Source of the DNA: Mangrovimonas yunxiaonensis | GTDB lineage: Bacteria > Bacteroidota > Bacteroidia > Flavobacteriales > Flavobacteriaceae | NCBI RefSeq assembly: GCF_000733475.1 | Contig: NZ_JPFK01000005.1 | Span: forward strand, 248,001-312,000 | DNA: 64,000 bases | Reading direction: 5' to 3' | Shown here: positions 10,173 to 18,724 of the stretch, in pieces | Numbering within the stretch: the stretch's first letter is position 1 | Layout of the letters: the number at the start of each line of letters is the position of its first letter | Notes under the pieces: generated by a model | Told to the model about the DNA's origin: nothing | Databases searched by the model: none | Seen by the model: the letters and a program-made list of their open reading frames with translations, nothing else | Translations under genes and position numbers: made by a program

Positions 10173-12587
10173 TTGATTATTATAAAGCAATTAGCCCAAC
10201 TAACACTGTTTTTCTTAACCTTGGTTGCGTTTTCACAAGAATTCTCGATTTCTGGAACTGTTCACGATGTTAATGGCGCCCCTATCTCGTTTTCGAATGT
10301 TATTCTTTTAACAGAAACCGATGCTGCGTTTGTGGCGGGCACCACCACCAATACCGATGGCTCCTTTGTTGTTGGTCCTGTTGAAAAAGGCAGCTATCTT
10401 TTAAAAATAACGTTTATAGGATATGAAGATTATACCAAAACGTTAGCTGTAGAGGCCCAGACCAACCTGAACCAAATTACCTTAATAGAAACGGCCGAAA
10501 GCCTTGACGAGGTAAGCATTACCTATAAAAAACCAACGGTTAAAAAAGAGCCCGATAGAATTGTGTTTAACATAGAAAACTCGGCCTTAACCCAAGGGAA
10601 TATAATGCAGGTTATGAAAAGTACCCCCGGCGTTTTGGTTATTGGAGGTAAGATTTCTGTAAAGCATACCGAACCTACAATTTTTATAAACGGTAGAAAA
10701 GTGCATTTGTCCTCAGATGAGCTGTCGCAATTGCTTGAAAGCTCCGATGCCAATAACATTAAATCTATCGAGGTTATTACAAACCCCTCGGCCAAGTACG
10801 ATGCCACTAGTGGTGCTGTGATAGACATCATCATGAGCAAAAACTTGGTAACAGGCTATAGGGGCAATATTTTTACAAACTACACCCAAGGTGTTTTTCC
10901 CAGATACAATGTAGGGACAGGACATTTTTTTAAGTCGGATAAAATTAATTTTTACACCAATTACAGCTATAGTCAAGATAAAATAAATAGAAACAACGAA
11001 GAGGAAACCTCGTATTTTAACGGCACGGCCATTGATGAGGTGTGGAAATCCAGATTAAACAGAAACACTTGGTCCAAAACCCATAACCTCAATTTTAATT
11101 TTGATTTCTTAGCCGATGATAAAAACACCTTAAGCCTATCGGCAACTACAATGTGGCTTCCGGATTTTGAATATAAAATTGCCAACCGAACCAATATTTA
11201 TAACAACAGCAACAGCTTACAGTACTATTTTTTATCGCATAGCTTTTCAAACGACACCAAACAAAATCTGGGATTTGATTTTGATTATGAGCATAAATTC
11301 AACACCAAAGGAGAAGCCTTGTTGTTTAACGCCCACTTTACAACCTACGACATGGAAATGGATCAGCGCGTGACAAGCCGTTATTTTACTAATACAAATG
11401 CCTTTACAAACACAACAAGCTTTGTAACGGACAACAATCAGGAAACCAAAATCTATTCCTCTAAACTAGACTATAAACTACCTGTTGGCGAGACGTTTAC
11501 TTTTGAAACAGGACTAAAATACTCTAACGTTAATACCAACAGCAACATTACCCATTTCGATATGGTTGGTGGTACACCGGTACTTAACCCAAACAACACC
11601 AATGCGTTCGATTATAACGAGGATGTTTTTGCAGGTTATGCCAACCTCTCTAAAGATTGGAGCAAGTGGAGCCTTGTGGCAGGATTGCGTGCCGAACAAA
11701 CCAATATAGAAGGCCTTTCGGTAACCACTAACCAAACGGCTAACCAAGAGTATTTAAAATGGTTTCCCAACGCCAGCATAAGCTTTAACCCCTCCGAGAA
11801 CATCTCGATTTATACCAATTACAAGAAAAGCATTATTAGGCCCAATTACCGCGATTTAAACCCTTTTAGGTTTTACTTAAACGATAATACCAGCGTGACT
11901 GGAAACCCCAACCTAAAGCCTGTAGTAGTCGATCACGGTGAATTTGGTATCGCGCTCTCGGGAACATATTTTATAGAGGCATACTACAAGAAGATGGATG
12001 ACAATATTTACGAAATCCCCATTCAAGACAACACAAACAATACGTTAAGTTGGGTGCCTACAAATTTTGATGAAACCATAGAGTATGGCTTCGATTTTGT
12101 TGCCAGTACCTACCTTACCAACCGCTGGTACATATATGCCGTAACCTCGTTTTACAATGTTCAGGACAGCAATACCTTTCAAAACGAAAACATTGTACAA
12201 GACCAATGGTCTAACTACAGCGTATTGCAAAATAACATAACCTTATTAAAGGACAATTCTTTAAACATTGATTTAGCATTGCATTACAGCAGTAAAAACC
12301 TGCAAGGGTTTAGAACAATAGATGGTATGGTTATATCTACATTGGCCATTTCTAAATCGCTTTGGAACAAGAAAGCCATCTTTTCTGTTATTGTAGAAGA
12401 TTTGTTTAACGATCAAGATTACGACTACTATGTTAGGTATAGCAACCAAGCGAATAAAAGCTATGCCGATTTCGATAACAGATACATAAAACTGGGCTTC
12501 CGCTATAAATTTGGAAACACCTTGCTACAAACCAACAACCGGTCTAAAAACCTAAAAGAAAGGGAGCGTTTAAAAACAAAAAGTTAA
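10173..12587 (+). CDS. Outer-membrane beta-barrel (TonB-dependent receptor-like) protein
   Basis: Outer-membrane protein of about 804 aa. A hydrophobic signal peptide ending VAFSQ is followed by a carboxypeptidase-regulatory-like domain (about residues 25-110: GTVHDVNGAPISFSNVILL). Next comes a plug-like segment (VMKSTPGVLVIGGKISV, FINGRK, SIEVITNPSAKYDA) and a large barrel with alternating aromatic strands, the outer_membrane_beta-barrel_3 type. No ATG precedes the signal peptide. The TTG at 10173 (IIIKQLAQLTLFFLT) gives a proper n-region and sits 20 nt after a candidate -7 box, so it is chosen over the farther TTG at 10095. The terminal aromatic is absent (ends LKTKS), which is common in this subfamily. 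The ligand is unknown. Confidence 0.9.
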   Translation: MIIIKQLAQLTLFFLTLVAFSQEFSISGTVHDVNGAPISFSNVILLTETDAAFVAGTTTNTDGSFVVGPVEKGSYLLKITFIGYEDYTKTLAVEAQTNLNQITLIETAESLDEVSITYKKPTVKKEPDRIVFNIENSALTQGNIMQVMKSTPGVLVIGGKISVKHTEPTIFINGRKVHLSSDELSQLLESSDANNIKSIEVITNPSAKYDATSGAVIDIIMSKNLVTGYRGNIFTNYTQGVFPRYNVGTGHFFKSDKINFYTNYSYSQDKINRNNEEETSYFNGTAIDEVWKSRLNRNTWSKTHNLNFNFDFLADDKNTLSLSATTMWLPDFEYKIANRTNIYNNSNSLQYYFLSHSFSNDTKQNLGFDFDYEHKFNTKGEALLFNAHFTTYDMEMDQRVTSRYFTNTNAFTNTTSFVTDNNQETKIYSSKLDYKLPVGETFTFETGLKYSNVNTNSNITHFDMVGGTPVLNPNNTNAFDYNEDVFAGYANLSKDWSKWSLVAGLRAEQTNIEGLSVTTNQTANQEYLKWFPNASISFNPSENISIYTNYKKSIIRPNYRDLNPFRFYLNDNTSVTGNPNLKPVVVDHGEFGIALSGTYFIEAYYKKMDDNIYEIPIQDNTNNTLSWVPTNFDETIEYGFDFVASTYLTNRWYIYAVTSFYNVQDSNTFQNENIVQDQWSNYSVLQNNITLLKDNSLNIDLALHYSSKNLQGFRTIDGMVISTLAISKSLWNKKAIFSVIVEDLFNDQDYDYYVRYSNQANKSYADFDNRYIKLGFRYKFGNTLLQTNNRSKNLKERERLKTKS

Positions 12588-12647
12588 CACATTATCGCTT
12601 TTAACATCAGTGTTTGTTTTTAATTAAACAGTTAAAAATAATTTTTA

Positions 12648-12655
12648 TATATTTG
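12648..12655 (+). promoter_or_regulatory. -7 promoter box TATATTTG upstream of the phase-variable lipoprotein
   Basis: Perfect TAnnTTTG element. A TTAA, a partial match to TTTG, is at 12624-12627, 20 nt upstream. Transcription would begin about 12662, giving a short leader before the ATG at 12678. This supports that ATG as the real start despite the frame problem that follows. Confidence 0.6.
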
Positions 12656-12677
12656 ATATTAAGCTAATTAAATTTTT

Positions 12678-14452
12678 ATGAAAAATGATAATATTACCAA
12701 ACCAAACCAAACCAAACCAAACCAAACCACAATAGGTATGCGTATTTAAGTTTATGTATATTTGTTTTTGTTCTCTGTTTTCAAGCTTGTCAAAAAGATG
12801 ACGAGTTTGTAGATGGAAATAACCAATCTTCATTAAAAGAAGAAAGTAGGTTAAGTGTTATTTCTCTTGAGGAGTTTAGCCAAGAAAGTCAAACACAAAG
12901 ACAGTTAGATAAACTAAGAAAAATATTTAACGTTACTAAGCATAAAGAAAACCTTAGCGTTAACGAGAGAGTAACATCTACTGATGGTGAAATCACCTTA
13001 TTAACCGATAAAATAATTAAAGTAGTTACCGATTCTTCTGCTACATACTCCTTTTTGTTAGAAACCCCTACTTTTCAGACTTCTGCATTCGAAAATCTAG
13101 TTTTAGAAATTAAACACGATACCCTTATAAATTATTATTTGTTTAGGTACATAGACCGAGAAAAAGTTACTGATACAGAATTTAACTATGATTTAAGTGT
13201 TCAAAATATAGATGAAGATATTTTTACTTTGTCATCATTGTTAAATGAAAGTTCAAAAATTGTGTGGAGTTATGGAGGCTGTGATTATCATTACGTAATG
13301 AAATGTACTGATTGCGATGGAGGTTGCGGTGATTGTTTTCTTGAATTGTTTGCTGTCACTTGTTCAGGGGGAACAGGAAATACATCAGGAGGCGATGGCG
13401 GTAACACGTCAGGCGATGGAGGTACCATTGGTTCAGGTGACTTAGGAGGCACAGGTACAGGTGGCACAGGTGGAGGTGATGGACCAACCGACACCTCGGG
13501 CGATGGTGTACTTGACGGAGACCATGGCGGAGATGAAACAGTCCCCATAAGCACATCGCCAATAGGGGTTAATGAGCCTAGTGACAAAGACGATATTATA
13601 GATTGCCTTGGCGGTGCAGGTAGCTTAACCTTAGCCCAACAAAACTGGTTAAATAATGCGAGCGAGGTAATGCTTAAAAAAATGGCAACAGCCATTAAAA
13701 AGTCGGGTTGTAGTGCTGTAAGCGATATTATTTTAGATTATATTGATAATAACGAAACCCAAGATTTTGATGACTATGTGGATGAGGAACTTGAGTGTTA
13801 CTATTTAAATGAGCTAACAGATAATGCTTATTTTCAAAACGCATTAAACGATTTACAAAATTATATTGAGGACACCACCGAAACCAACGAGCAAGGCTTT
13901 GAGGTTTCATTTGCCAATAATGTACTATCTACCAATTTTAAAGAAGGTAGTTACGATGGCGTAAAATTAAACCATGGCGGTAATATAACAGGCGGGATGC
14001 ATACCCACCCAGACCAAGGTAATCCTATGTTTTCGGGGAAAGATGTCTATAAATTATTTAAATATTGCCAAAGTATAAGTTATAATACTAATAGTGACAG
14101 TAATGTAAACATACATAATGCCTTTTCTGTAGTAACTACACCTAATGGTACGTATATGATAAAAGTAAGAGACTATAATGCATTAAGATATTTATGTAGT
14201 AGTAATGTATTAGGTAATAACTCAGAGCAAAGACAAGATAGACTAGATGTTTTGATATCTTCAGGAACTTATGGAACTAGTAATGAGAATGATTATTTAA
14301 GAGAATTTTTAACAACTTTTGAAGACATTGCAGAAGATTATGGTTTATCTAAATCACCGCTATATTTATATAAATTAAACACGACAGACCATACGTTTGA
14401 AAAAGTAAATCTGGACGCTAATAATCAACCAGAAATAACACCTTGTAATTAA
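12678..14452 (+). CDS. Gly-rich lipoprotein with JAB-like HxH...S..D motif; start out of frame through a CCAAA repeat
   Basis: The ATG at 12678 opens MKNDNITKPNQT but reaches TAA at 12747 because the CCAAA tract holds six units. Reading the other frame from about 12692 gives YAYLSLCIFVFVLCFQACQK, a complete lipoprotein h-region and lipobox (FQAC). It then runs without stops to 14452 and contains no ATG before 13055. Loss of one unit, or gain of two, joins the ATG to this frame. Most annotators would call only 13055-14452 (465 aa). The mature part has a Cys-rich spot, a Gly/Ser/Asp/Thr linker (about 13360-13540) and a C-terminal domain with MHTHPDQGNPMFSGKD. That resembles the JAMM/JAB metallopeptidase metal site with one extra spacer residue. 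Function unknown; likely surface-exposed or periplasmic. Confidence 0.75.
12697..12729 (+). repeat. Pentanucleotide microsatellite (CCAAA)6 plus CCA
   Basis: Six perfect CCAAA units plus a partial seventh lie seven codons after the ATG at 12678, inside the n-region of a lipoprotein signal peptide. Unit length is not a multiple of three, so slipped-strand changes in copy number switch the frame. Confidence 0.95.
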
Positions 14453-14463
14453 AAAAAGAAACT

Positions 14464-15090
14464 ATGAAGTCAATAATTAAAGTTATATTTATACTATTTT
14501 TAGTAAGCTGTAAAGCACAAAATATTATACCTCTTTATAATGAGGGGAATTACCCTAATTATATTAGTGGAGTTCCTGAATATTATAAAGATGTCGGTAA
14601 CGATTTTAATCCATACGTAGGAACATGGTCAGGTAACTTGGGTAATGACACATTAACCATAACCTTTAATAAAGTGGTTAATTTTTTAGATTCATCTGGA
14701 GATTATTTTGACTTTTTAGTGGGTGAATTTCGCTATGAGGAGAATGGACAAGTATTAGTGGATACTTATCCAGAAATAATATCAAACGACCCTAATGGTG
14801 TTCCTTTAATTATTAATCCTAACCCATGGAATAATAGTATTAATTCGACTAGTATAAGAACTTATAACAGAGGTTTTCCACCTTGTCCGGAATGCGCTCC
14901 CAATACCCGATTTATTTTTTTGAGTATTGTAGAGCCTAACGATATATGGGGTAAAATACGTATGGCTAGGTTTGAAGAAAATGGTGTGGAAAAATTACGT
15001 ATGCGAATTACAAATACCTATGCAGGAGATAGTCCCAACGAGCTGTCTATACCCGAAAATAGTATTTGGACTTTGGTTAAGCAGGAGTAG
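14464..15090 (+). CDS. DUF6705-like flavobacterial lipoprotein
   Basis: Small exported lipoprotein of 208 aa: signal MKSIIKVIFILFLVSCKAQ with lipobox VSC, then the N-terminal pattern IIPLYNEGNYPNY and NPYVGTWSG. These match the layout I know from the DUF6705 family of flavobacterial lipoproteins. The body is beta-rich, with a CPEC pair near residue 140. It begins 11 bp after the phase-variable lipoprotein, so its expression may be coupled to that gene by transcription or by polarity when the first gene is out of frame. Function unknown. Confidence 0.75.
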   Translation: MKSIIKVIFILFLVSCKAQNIIPLYNEGNYPNYISGVPEYYKDVGNDFNPYVGTWSGNLGNDTLTITFNKVVNFLDSSGDYFDFLVGEFRYEENGQVLVDTYPEIISNDPNGVPLIINPNPWNNSINSTSIRTYNRGFPPCPECAPNTRFIFLSIVEPNDIWGKIRMARFEENGVEKLRMRITNTYAGDSPNELSIPENSIWTLVKQE

Positions 15091-15161
15091 TAAAACTAAG
15101 TGTTTACAGTAAGTTTGAAAAATAATTCTGTTAAACAAAAACAAACATTTTTAAAAAAAAG

Positions 15162-16265
15162 CTAATCTACCCATTCGGCAATAAACAGGTTGGTGTCGTG
15201 ACCACCACCATTATTTCGGTTAGAGGAGAAAATCAATTTTTTACCATCATTAGAAAATACGGGAAAGGCATCGAAGGTTTCGCTATGGGTCACACGCTCC
15301 AAGTTCTTTCCATCAATATCTATTAAATACAAATTAAAAGGGAAGCCTCTTTCGGACTCAAAATTTGATGAGAATAAAATTTTCTCGCCGCTTGGGTGAA
15401 AGAACGGGCTCCAATTGGCATTTCCTAAATTGGTAAGTTGGCGTAAATCACTACCATCGGCATTGCAAATATAAAGTTCCATTTGCGTAGGTTGTACTAG
15501 GCCTTCGGCCAATAAATCCTTGTATTCTTTAATTTCTGCCTCGGTTTTTGGGCGCGACGATCTAAAAATTAACTTGCTACCATCTGGCGAAAAGAAGGCC
15601 CCGCCATCGTAACCAAGCTCAAAAGTAATTTGTGTCACATCACTACCGTCAAGATTCATAGTGTACAATTCTAAATCACCACTTCTATCTGATGTGAAAA
15701 CTATTTTATCACCTTTAGGCGATACGGTTGGCTCGGCGTCATACCCCTTTTCGTTGGTTAGCTGCTTAACGATATTGCCGTTTAAATCGGCCACAAAAAT
15801 GTCGTAAGAGTCGTAAATGGGCCAAATGTACTTGCCATTTTTACGCATGGGTGTTTCTGGGCAAATGCTATCACCCAAATGGGTAGAGGCATAAATAATA
15901 TGCTTGTTGTCCGGCAAAAAATACGAACAGGTGGTACGCCCCTTACCGGTACTTACCATAGGAGGAATAGCGGCTTCCCAAGTCTCATCAACATGCATCA
16001 AAAACATTTGGTCGCAGCTTACATTCCAGTTGGGGTTGTTGGACTGGAACACCAATTGCTTGTCGTCAAAACTCCAATAGGCTTCGGCATTATCGCCACC
16101 AAAGGTTAACTGTTTTAACGATTTAAAGTGCTTCTCGCCAGGGTAAATAAGGGTGTCTACCCATTTGGTGGCTCCGGCATGAGCATCTGTAGTGGTTTTA
16201 GAATCGTTTTTGCAAGCCATAGCTAAAGTTAAAAGTAATGGCAAAAGGTAAAATCGTGACTTCAT
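15162..16265 (-). CDS. PD40/TolB-like beta-propeller lipoprotein
   Basis: Periplasmic or surface lipoprotein, 367 aa (signal ending TLAMAC, Cys18). It has at least five WD40-like PD40 blades of the TolB type, each with the pattern SPKGDKIVFTSDRSGDLELY or similar (about residues 65-85, 185-205, 228-245, 290-305, 335-350). In TolB and in DPP/prolyl-oligopeptidase propellers such blades serve protein or peptide binding; no peptidase domain is present here. It is transcribed away from the M28 peptidase gene and has a candidate promoter upstream. Confidence 0.88.
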   Translation of the reverse strand: MKSRFYLLPLLLTLAMACKNDSKTTTDAHAGATKWVDTLIYPGEKHFKSLKQLTFGGDNAEAYWSFDDKQLVFQSNNPNWNVSCDQMFLMHVDETWEAAIPPMVSTGKGRTTCSYFLPDNKHIIYASTHLGDSICPETPMRKNGKYIWPIYDSYDIFVADLNGNIVKQLTNEKGYDAEPTVSPKGDKIVFTSDRSGDLELYTMNLDGSDVTQITFELGYDGGAFFSPDGSKLIFRSSRPKTEAEIKEYKDLLAEGLVQPTQMELYICNADGSDLRQLTNLGNANWSPFFHPSGEKILFSSNFESERGFPFNLYLIDIDGKNLERVTHSETFDAFPVFSNDGKKLIFSSNRNNGGGHDTNLFIAEWVD

Positions 16266-16309
16266 AGTATAATGCTTGTAACTTATGGTAATTATTACCT
16301 AATTTTGCT

Positions 16310-16340
16310 CAAAAATAAGTTTATTATTATGAAACACCAA
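16310..16340 (-). promoter_or_regulatory. Candidate promoter of the PD40 lipoprotein
   Basis: On the minus strand TTG (16340-16338), 20 nt, then TATTTTTG (16317-16310), matching the Bacteroidota promoter form. The predicted start point is about 38 nt before the ATG. Confidence 0.5.
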
Positions 16341-16376
16341 TAGTTAGGTGTTTGTATAACAATTAAATCGTTACAG

Positions 16377-17603
16377 ATGAAACAAGTGCTGCTATGCGTT
16401 CTTTTTATTGCCCTGTTGGGGTGTAAGCAAGAGAACACCTATAAAAATGAAATAAAAGCCGATGTAGCTTTTTTGGCCGATGATAAGTTGGAAGGCCGAA
16501 AAACAGGCACAAAAGGCGAGCAGGAAGCGGCAGCCTATATTGTTGAGCGCTTTAAAACAATAGGGCTATTGCCAAAGGGTACGGCAGGTTATTACCAAAC
16601 GTTTTCGTTTAACCCTAAAACCAATCCGCACGAAGAAGCAAAATTTGTTACCGCAAACGAAGATGGCACTGTAACAGGAACCAATGTGTTGGGCTATATA
16701 GATAACCAAGCCGAACACACCATTATTATTGGGGCACATTACGACCATTTGGGCTATGGCGACGAAGGGTCGTTGCATCGCGGTAAAACCAAAGAAATAC
16801 ACAATGGTGCCGACGATAACGCTAGTGGCGTTGCCATAATGTTAGACCTAGCAGCAAGACTACAAGGCAAAAACACGGCAAACAACTATTTGTTTATGGC
16901 TTTTTCTGGAGAAGAAATGGGCCTTTTAGGGTCTAATTATTTTGCTAAAAATGCAACCCTAGATTTGGCTAAAGCCAATTACATGATTAATATGGATATG
17001 GTTGGCCGTTTAAAACAAGACAGCACTTTGGCCGTTTACGGTGTGGGTACATCGCCGCGTTTTAAGCAAACGTTGGCGTCTAACAACACGCATTTTAAAC
17101 TCATTGAACACGAATCGGGGATTGGCCCATCAGACCACACCTCCTTTTACTTACAAGATATTCCCGTATTGCACTTTTTTACTGGGCAACACGACGATTA
17201 CCACAAGCCAGGAGACGATACCGAAAAGCTGAACTACAAAGGAATGGATTTAATTTCCGACTACATCCTGGCCGTTATTTCAGAGCTTGACGACAATGGA
17301 AAACTGGCTTTTAGAAAAACCAAAAACGAAAGCGAGGAAACCCCGCGGTTTAAAGTTGGTTTAGGCGTTGTGCCAGACTATATGTTTGATGGCGAAGGCA
17401 TGCGAATAGATGGCATTAGCGAAGAGAAGCCCGCACAAAAAGCAGGCTTGCAAAAAGGCGATATTGTGGTTAAGTTGGGCGATAGCACCGTAACCGATAT
17501 GATGAGCTACATGAAGGCCTTGTCGGTATTTAGCGCTGGCGATAGCACCACCATAGTAGTAAAGCGAGCAGGAAGTGATGTAGAAAAGCAGATTCAATTT
17601 TAA
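16377..17603 (+). CDS. M28 family zinc aminopeptidase with C-terminal PDZ domain
   Basis: Lipoprotein peptidase, 408 aa (signal MKQVLLCVLFIALLGCKQ). The M28 co-catalytic zinc ligands can be placed: His121 in GAHYDHLGYG, bridging Asp146 in NGADDNASG, catalytic and ligand Glu179/180 in FSGEEMGLLG, Asp207 in NMDMVGR and His276 in DDYHKPGDD. A PDZ domain follows (about residues 325-405; EKPAQKAGLQKGDIVVKLGD). It is expected to trim N-terminal residues from peptides in the periplasm. The stop overlaps the dusB start (TAATG), so the two are translationally coupled. Confidence 0.95.
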   Translation: MKQVLLCVLFIALLGCKQENTYKNEIKADVAFLADDKLEGRKTGTKGEQEAAAYIVERFKTIGLLPKGTAGYYQTFSFNPKTNPHEEAKFVTANEDGTVTGTNVLGYIDNQAEHTIIIGAHYDHLGYGDEGSLHRGKTKEIHNGADDNASGVAIMLDLAARLQGKNTANNYLFMAFSGEEMGLLGSNYFAKNATLDLAKANYMINMDMVGRLKQDSTLAVYGVGTSPRFKQTLASNNTHFKLIEHESGIGPSDHTSFYLQDIPVLHFFTGQHDDYHKPGDDTEKLNYKGMDLISDYILAVISELDDNGKLAFRKTKNESEETPRFKVGLGVVPDYMFDGEGMRIDGISEEKPAQKAGLQKGDIVVKLGDSTVTDMMSYMKALSVFSAGDSTTIVVKRAGSDVEKQIQF

Positions 17604-18598
17604 TGGTAAAAATAGCAGACATAGAATTACCGGATTTTCCGTTGTTGTTAGCCCCTATGGAGGACGTTAGCGACCCGCCGTTTCGTGCCTTGTGCAAAGA
17701 GCAGGGTGCCGATGTGGTCTATACCGAGTTTATTTCCAGCGAAGGCTTAATTAGAGATGCTGCCAAAAGCACCATGAAGCTGGATATTTATGAAAAGGAA
17801 CGCCCTGTAGGCATTCAAATTTTTGGGGCCAACCTAGAGAGCATGCTAGAAGCTGTAGATATTGTAGAAAAATCGAATCCGGATATTATTGACATTAACT
17901 TCGGTTGCCCTGTAAAAAAAGTGGTTAGCAAAGGTGCTGGAGCGGGCATTTTAAAAGATGTTTGCTTAATGGAATCGCTTACAGCAGAAATTGTAAAGCG
18001 CACCAAATTGCCCGTTACGGTAAAAACCCGTTTGGGCTGGGACCACGACTCCATAAAAATTGTTGAGGTTGCCGAACGCCTTCAGGATGTGGGCTGCAAG
18101 GCCATTTCCATACACGGGCGCACAAGGGCACAAATGTATAAGGGCCATGCCAATTGGAAACCTATTGCCGAAGTAAAAAACAACCCCAGAATGCATATTC
18201 CTGTATTTGGCAATGGTGATGTCGATACGCCAGAGCGCGCTGTAGAAATGCGTGACCAATACGGGTTAGATGGTGCCATGATAGGTAGGGCAACCATAGG
18301 AAATCCTTGGTTTTTTAAACAGGTAAAGCATTATTTTAAAACAGGCGAACACCTGCCCCCAATTACACTAGAAGAACGGGTAGAGGCCGCTAGGCGTCAT
18401 TTGGAAATGGCCATTGATTGGAAAGGCGAAAAGCTTGGTGTTTTTGAAACCCGCCGCCATTATACCAACTACTTTAAGGGCATTCCGCATTTTAAGGAGT
18501 ACAGAACTAAAATGGTAACCAGCGACGATCCAAACGATGTGTTTGCTGCTTTTAATGAGGTGTTAGAAGCCTTTAAAGGCTACCAGTTCGTATCTTAA
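17603..18598 (+). CDS. dusB: tRNA-dihydrouridine synthase (DusB type)
   Basis: FMN-dependent reductase making dihydrouridine in tRNA D-loops, 331 aa. FMN-barrel start LLLAPMEDVSDPPFR, catalytic Cys102 in NFGCPVKKV, KTRLGWD, SIHGRTRAQMYKG and GNGDV...GAMIGRATIGNPWF are all canonical Dus motifs. The C-terminal helical tRNA-binding part is complete. It overlaps the M28 peptidase stop by one base. Nothing obvious is present in the 126 bp to the convergent ABC permease gene. Confidence 0.97.
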   Translation: MVKIADIELPDFPLLLAPMEDVSDPPFRALCKEQGADVVYTEFISSEGLIRDAAKSTMKLDIYEKERPVGIQIFGANLESMLEAVDIVEKSNPDIIDINFGCPVKKVVSKGAGAGILKDVCLMESLTAEIVKRTKLPVTVKTRLGWDHDSIKIVEVAERLQDVGCKAISIHGRTRAQMYKGHANWKPIAEVKNNPRMHIPVFGNGDVDTPERAVEMRDQYGLDGAMIGRATIGNPWFFKQVKHYFKTGEHLPPITLEERVEAARRHLEMAIDWKGEKLGVFETRRHYTNYFKGIPHFKEYRTKMVTSDDPNDVFAAFNEVLEAFKGYQFVS

Positions 18599-18724
18599 TT
18601 GAAAAACTACTCTAGGCACTCTGCATTGGGCTTCCATTAAAATGGCATGCCAATGAAAAAGAGGCGTGCAAAATAAAAGCATGCTGGTTTTAGATGTTGA
18701 GGCTGGCTCGTTTCAGGGGCTTAT

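Noticed and set aside
12645-12833. 62-aa open frame on the minus strand with LVWFG repeats
   Set aside because: Antisense translation of the CCAAA tract; no support.
13291-13695. Pro-rich open frame on the minus strand
   Set aside because: It is the antisense of the Gly-rich linker of the lipoprotein; low-complexity by-product.
15091-15161. Terminator between the DUF6705-like and PD40 genes
   Set aside because: TGTTTACAG/CTGTTAAACA pairs with a bulge and an 18-nt loop and lacks a proper T-run; too weak to call.
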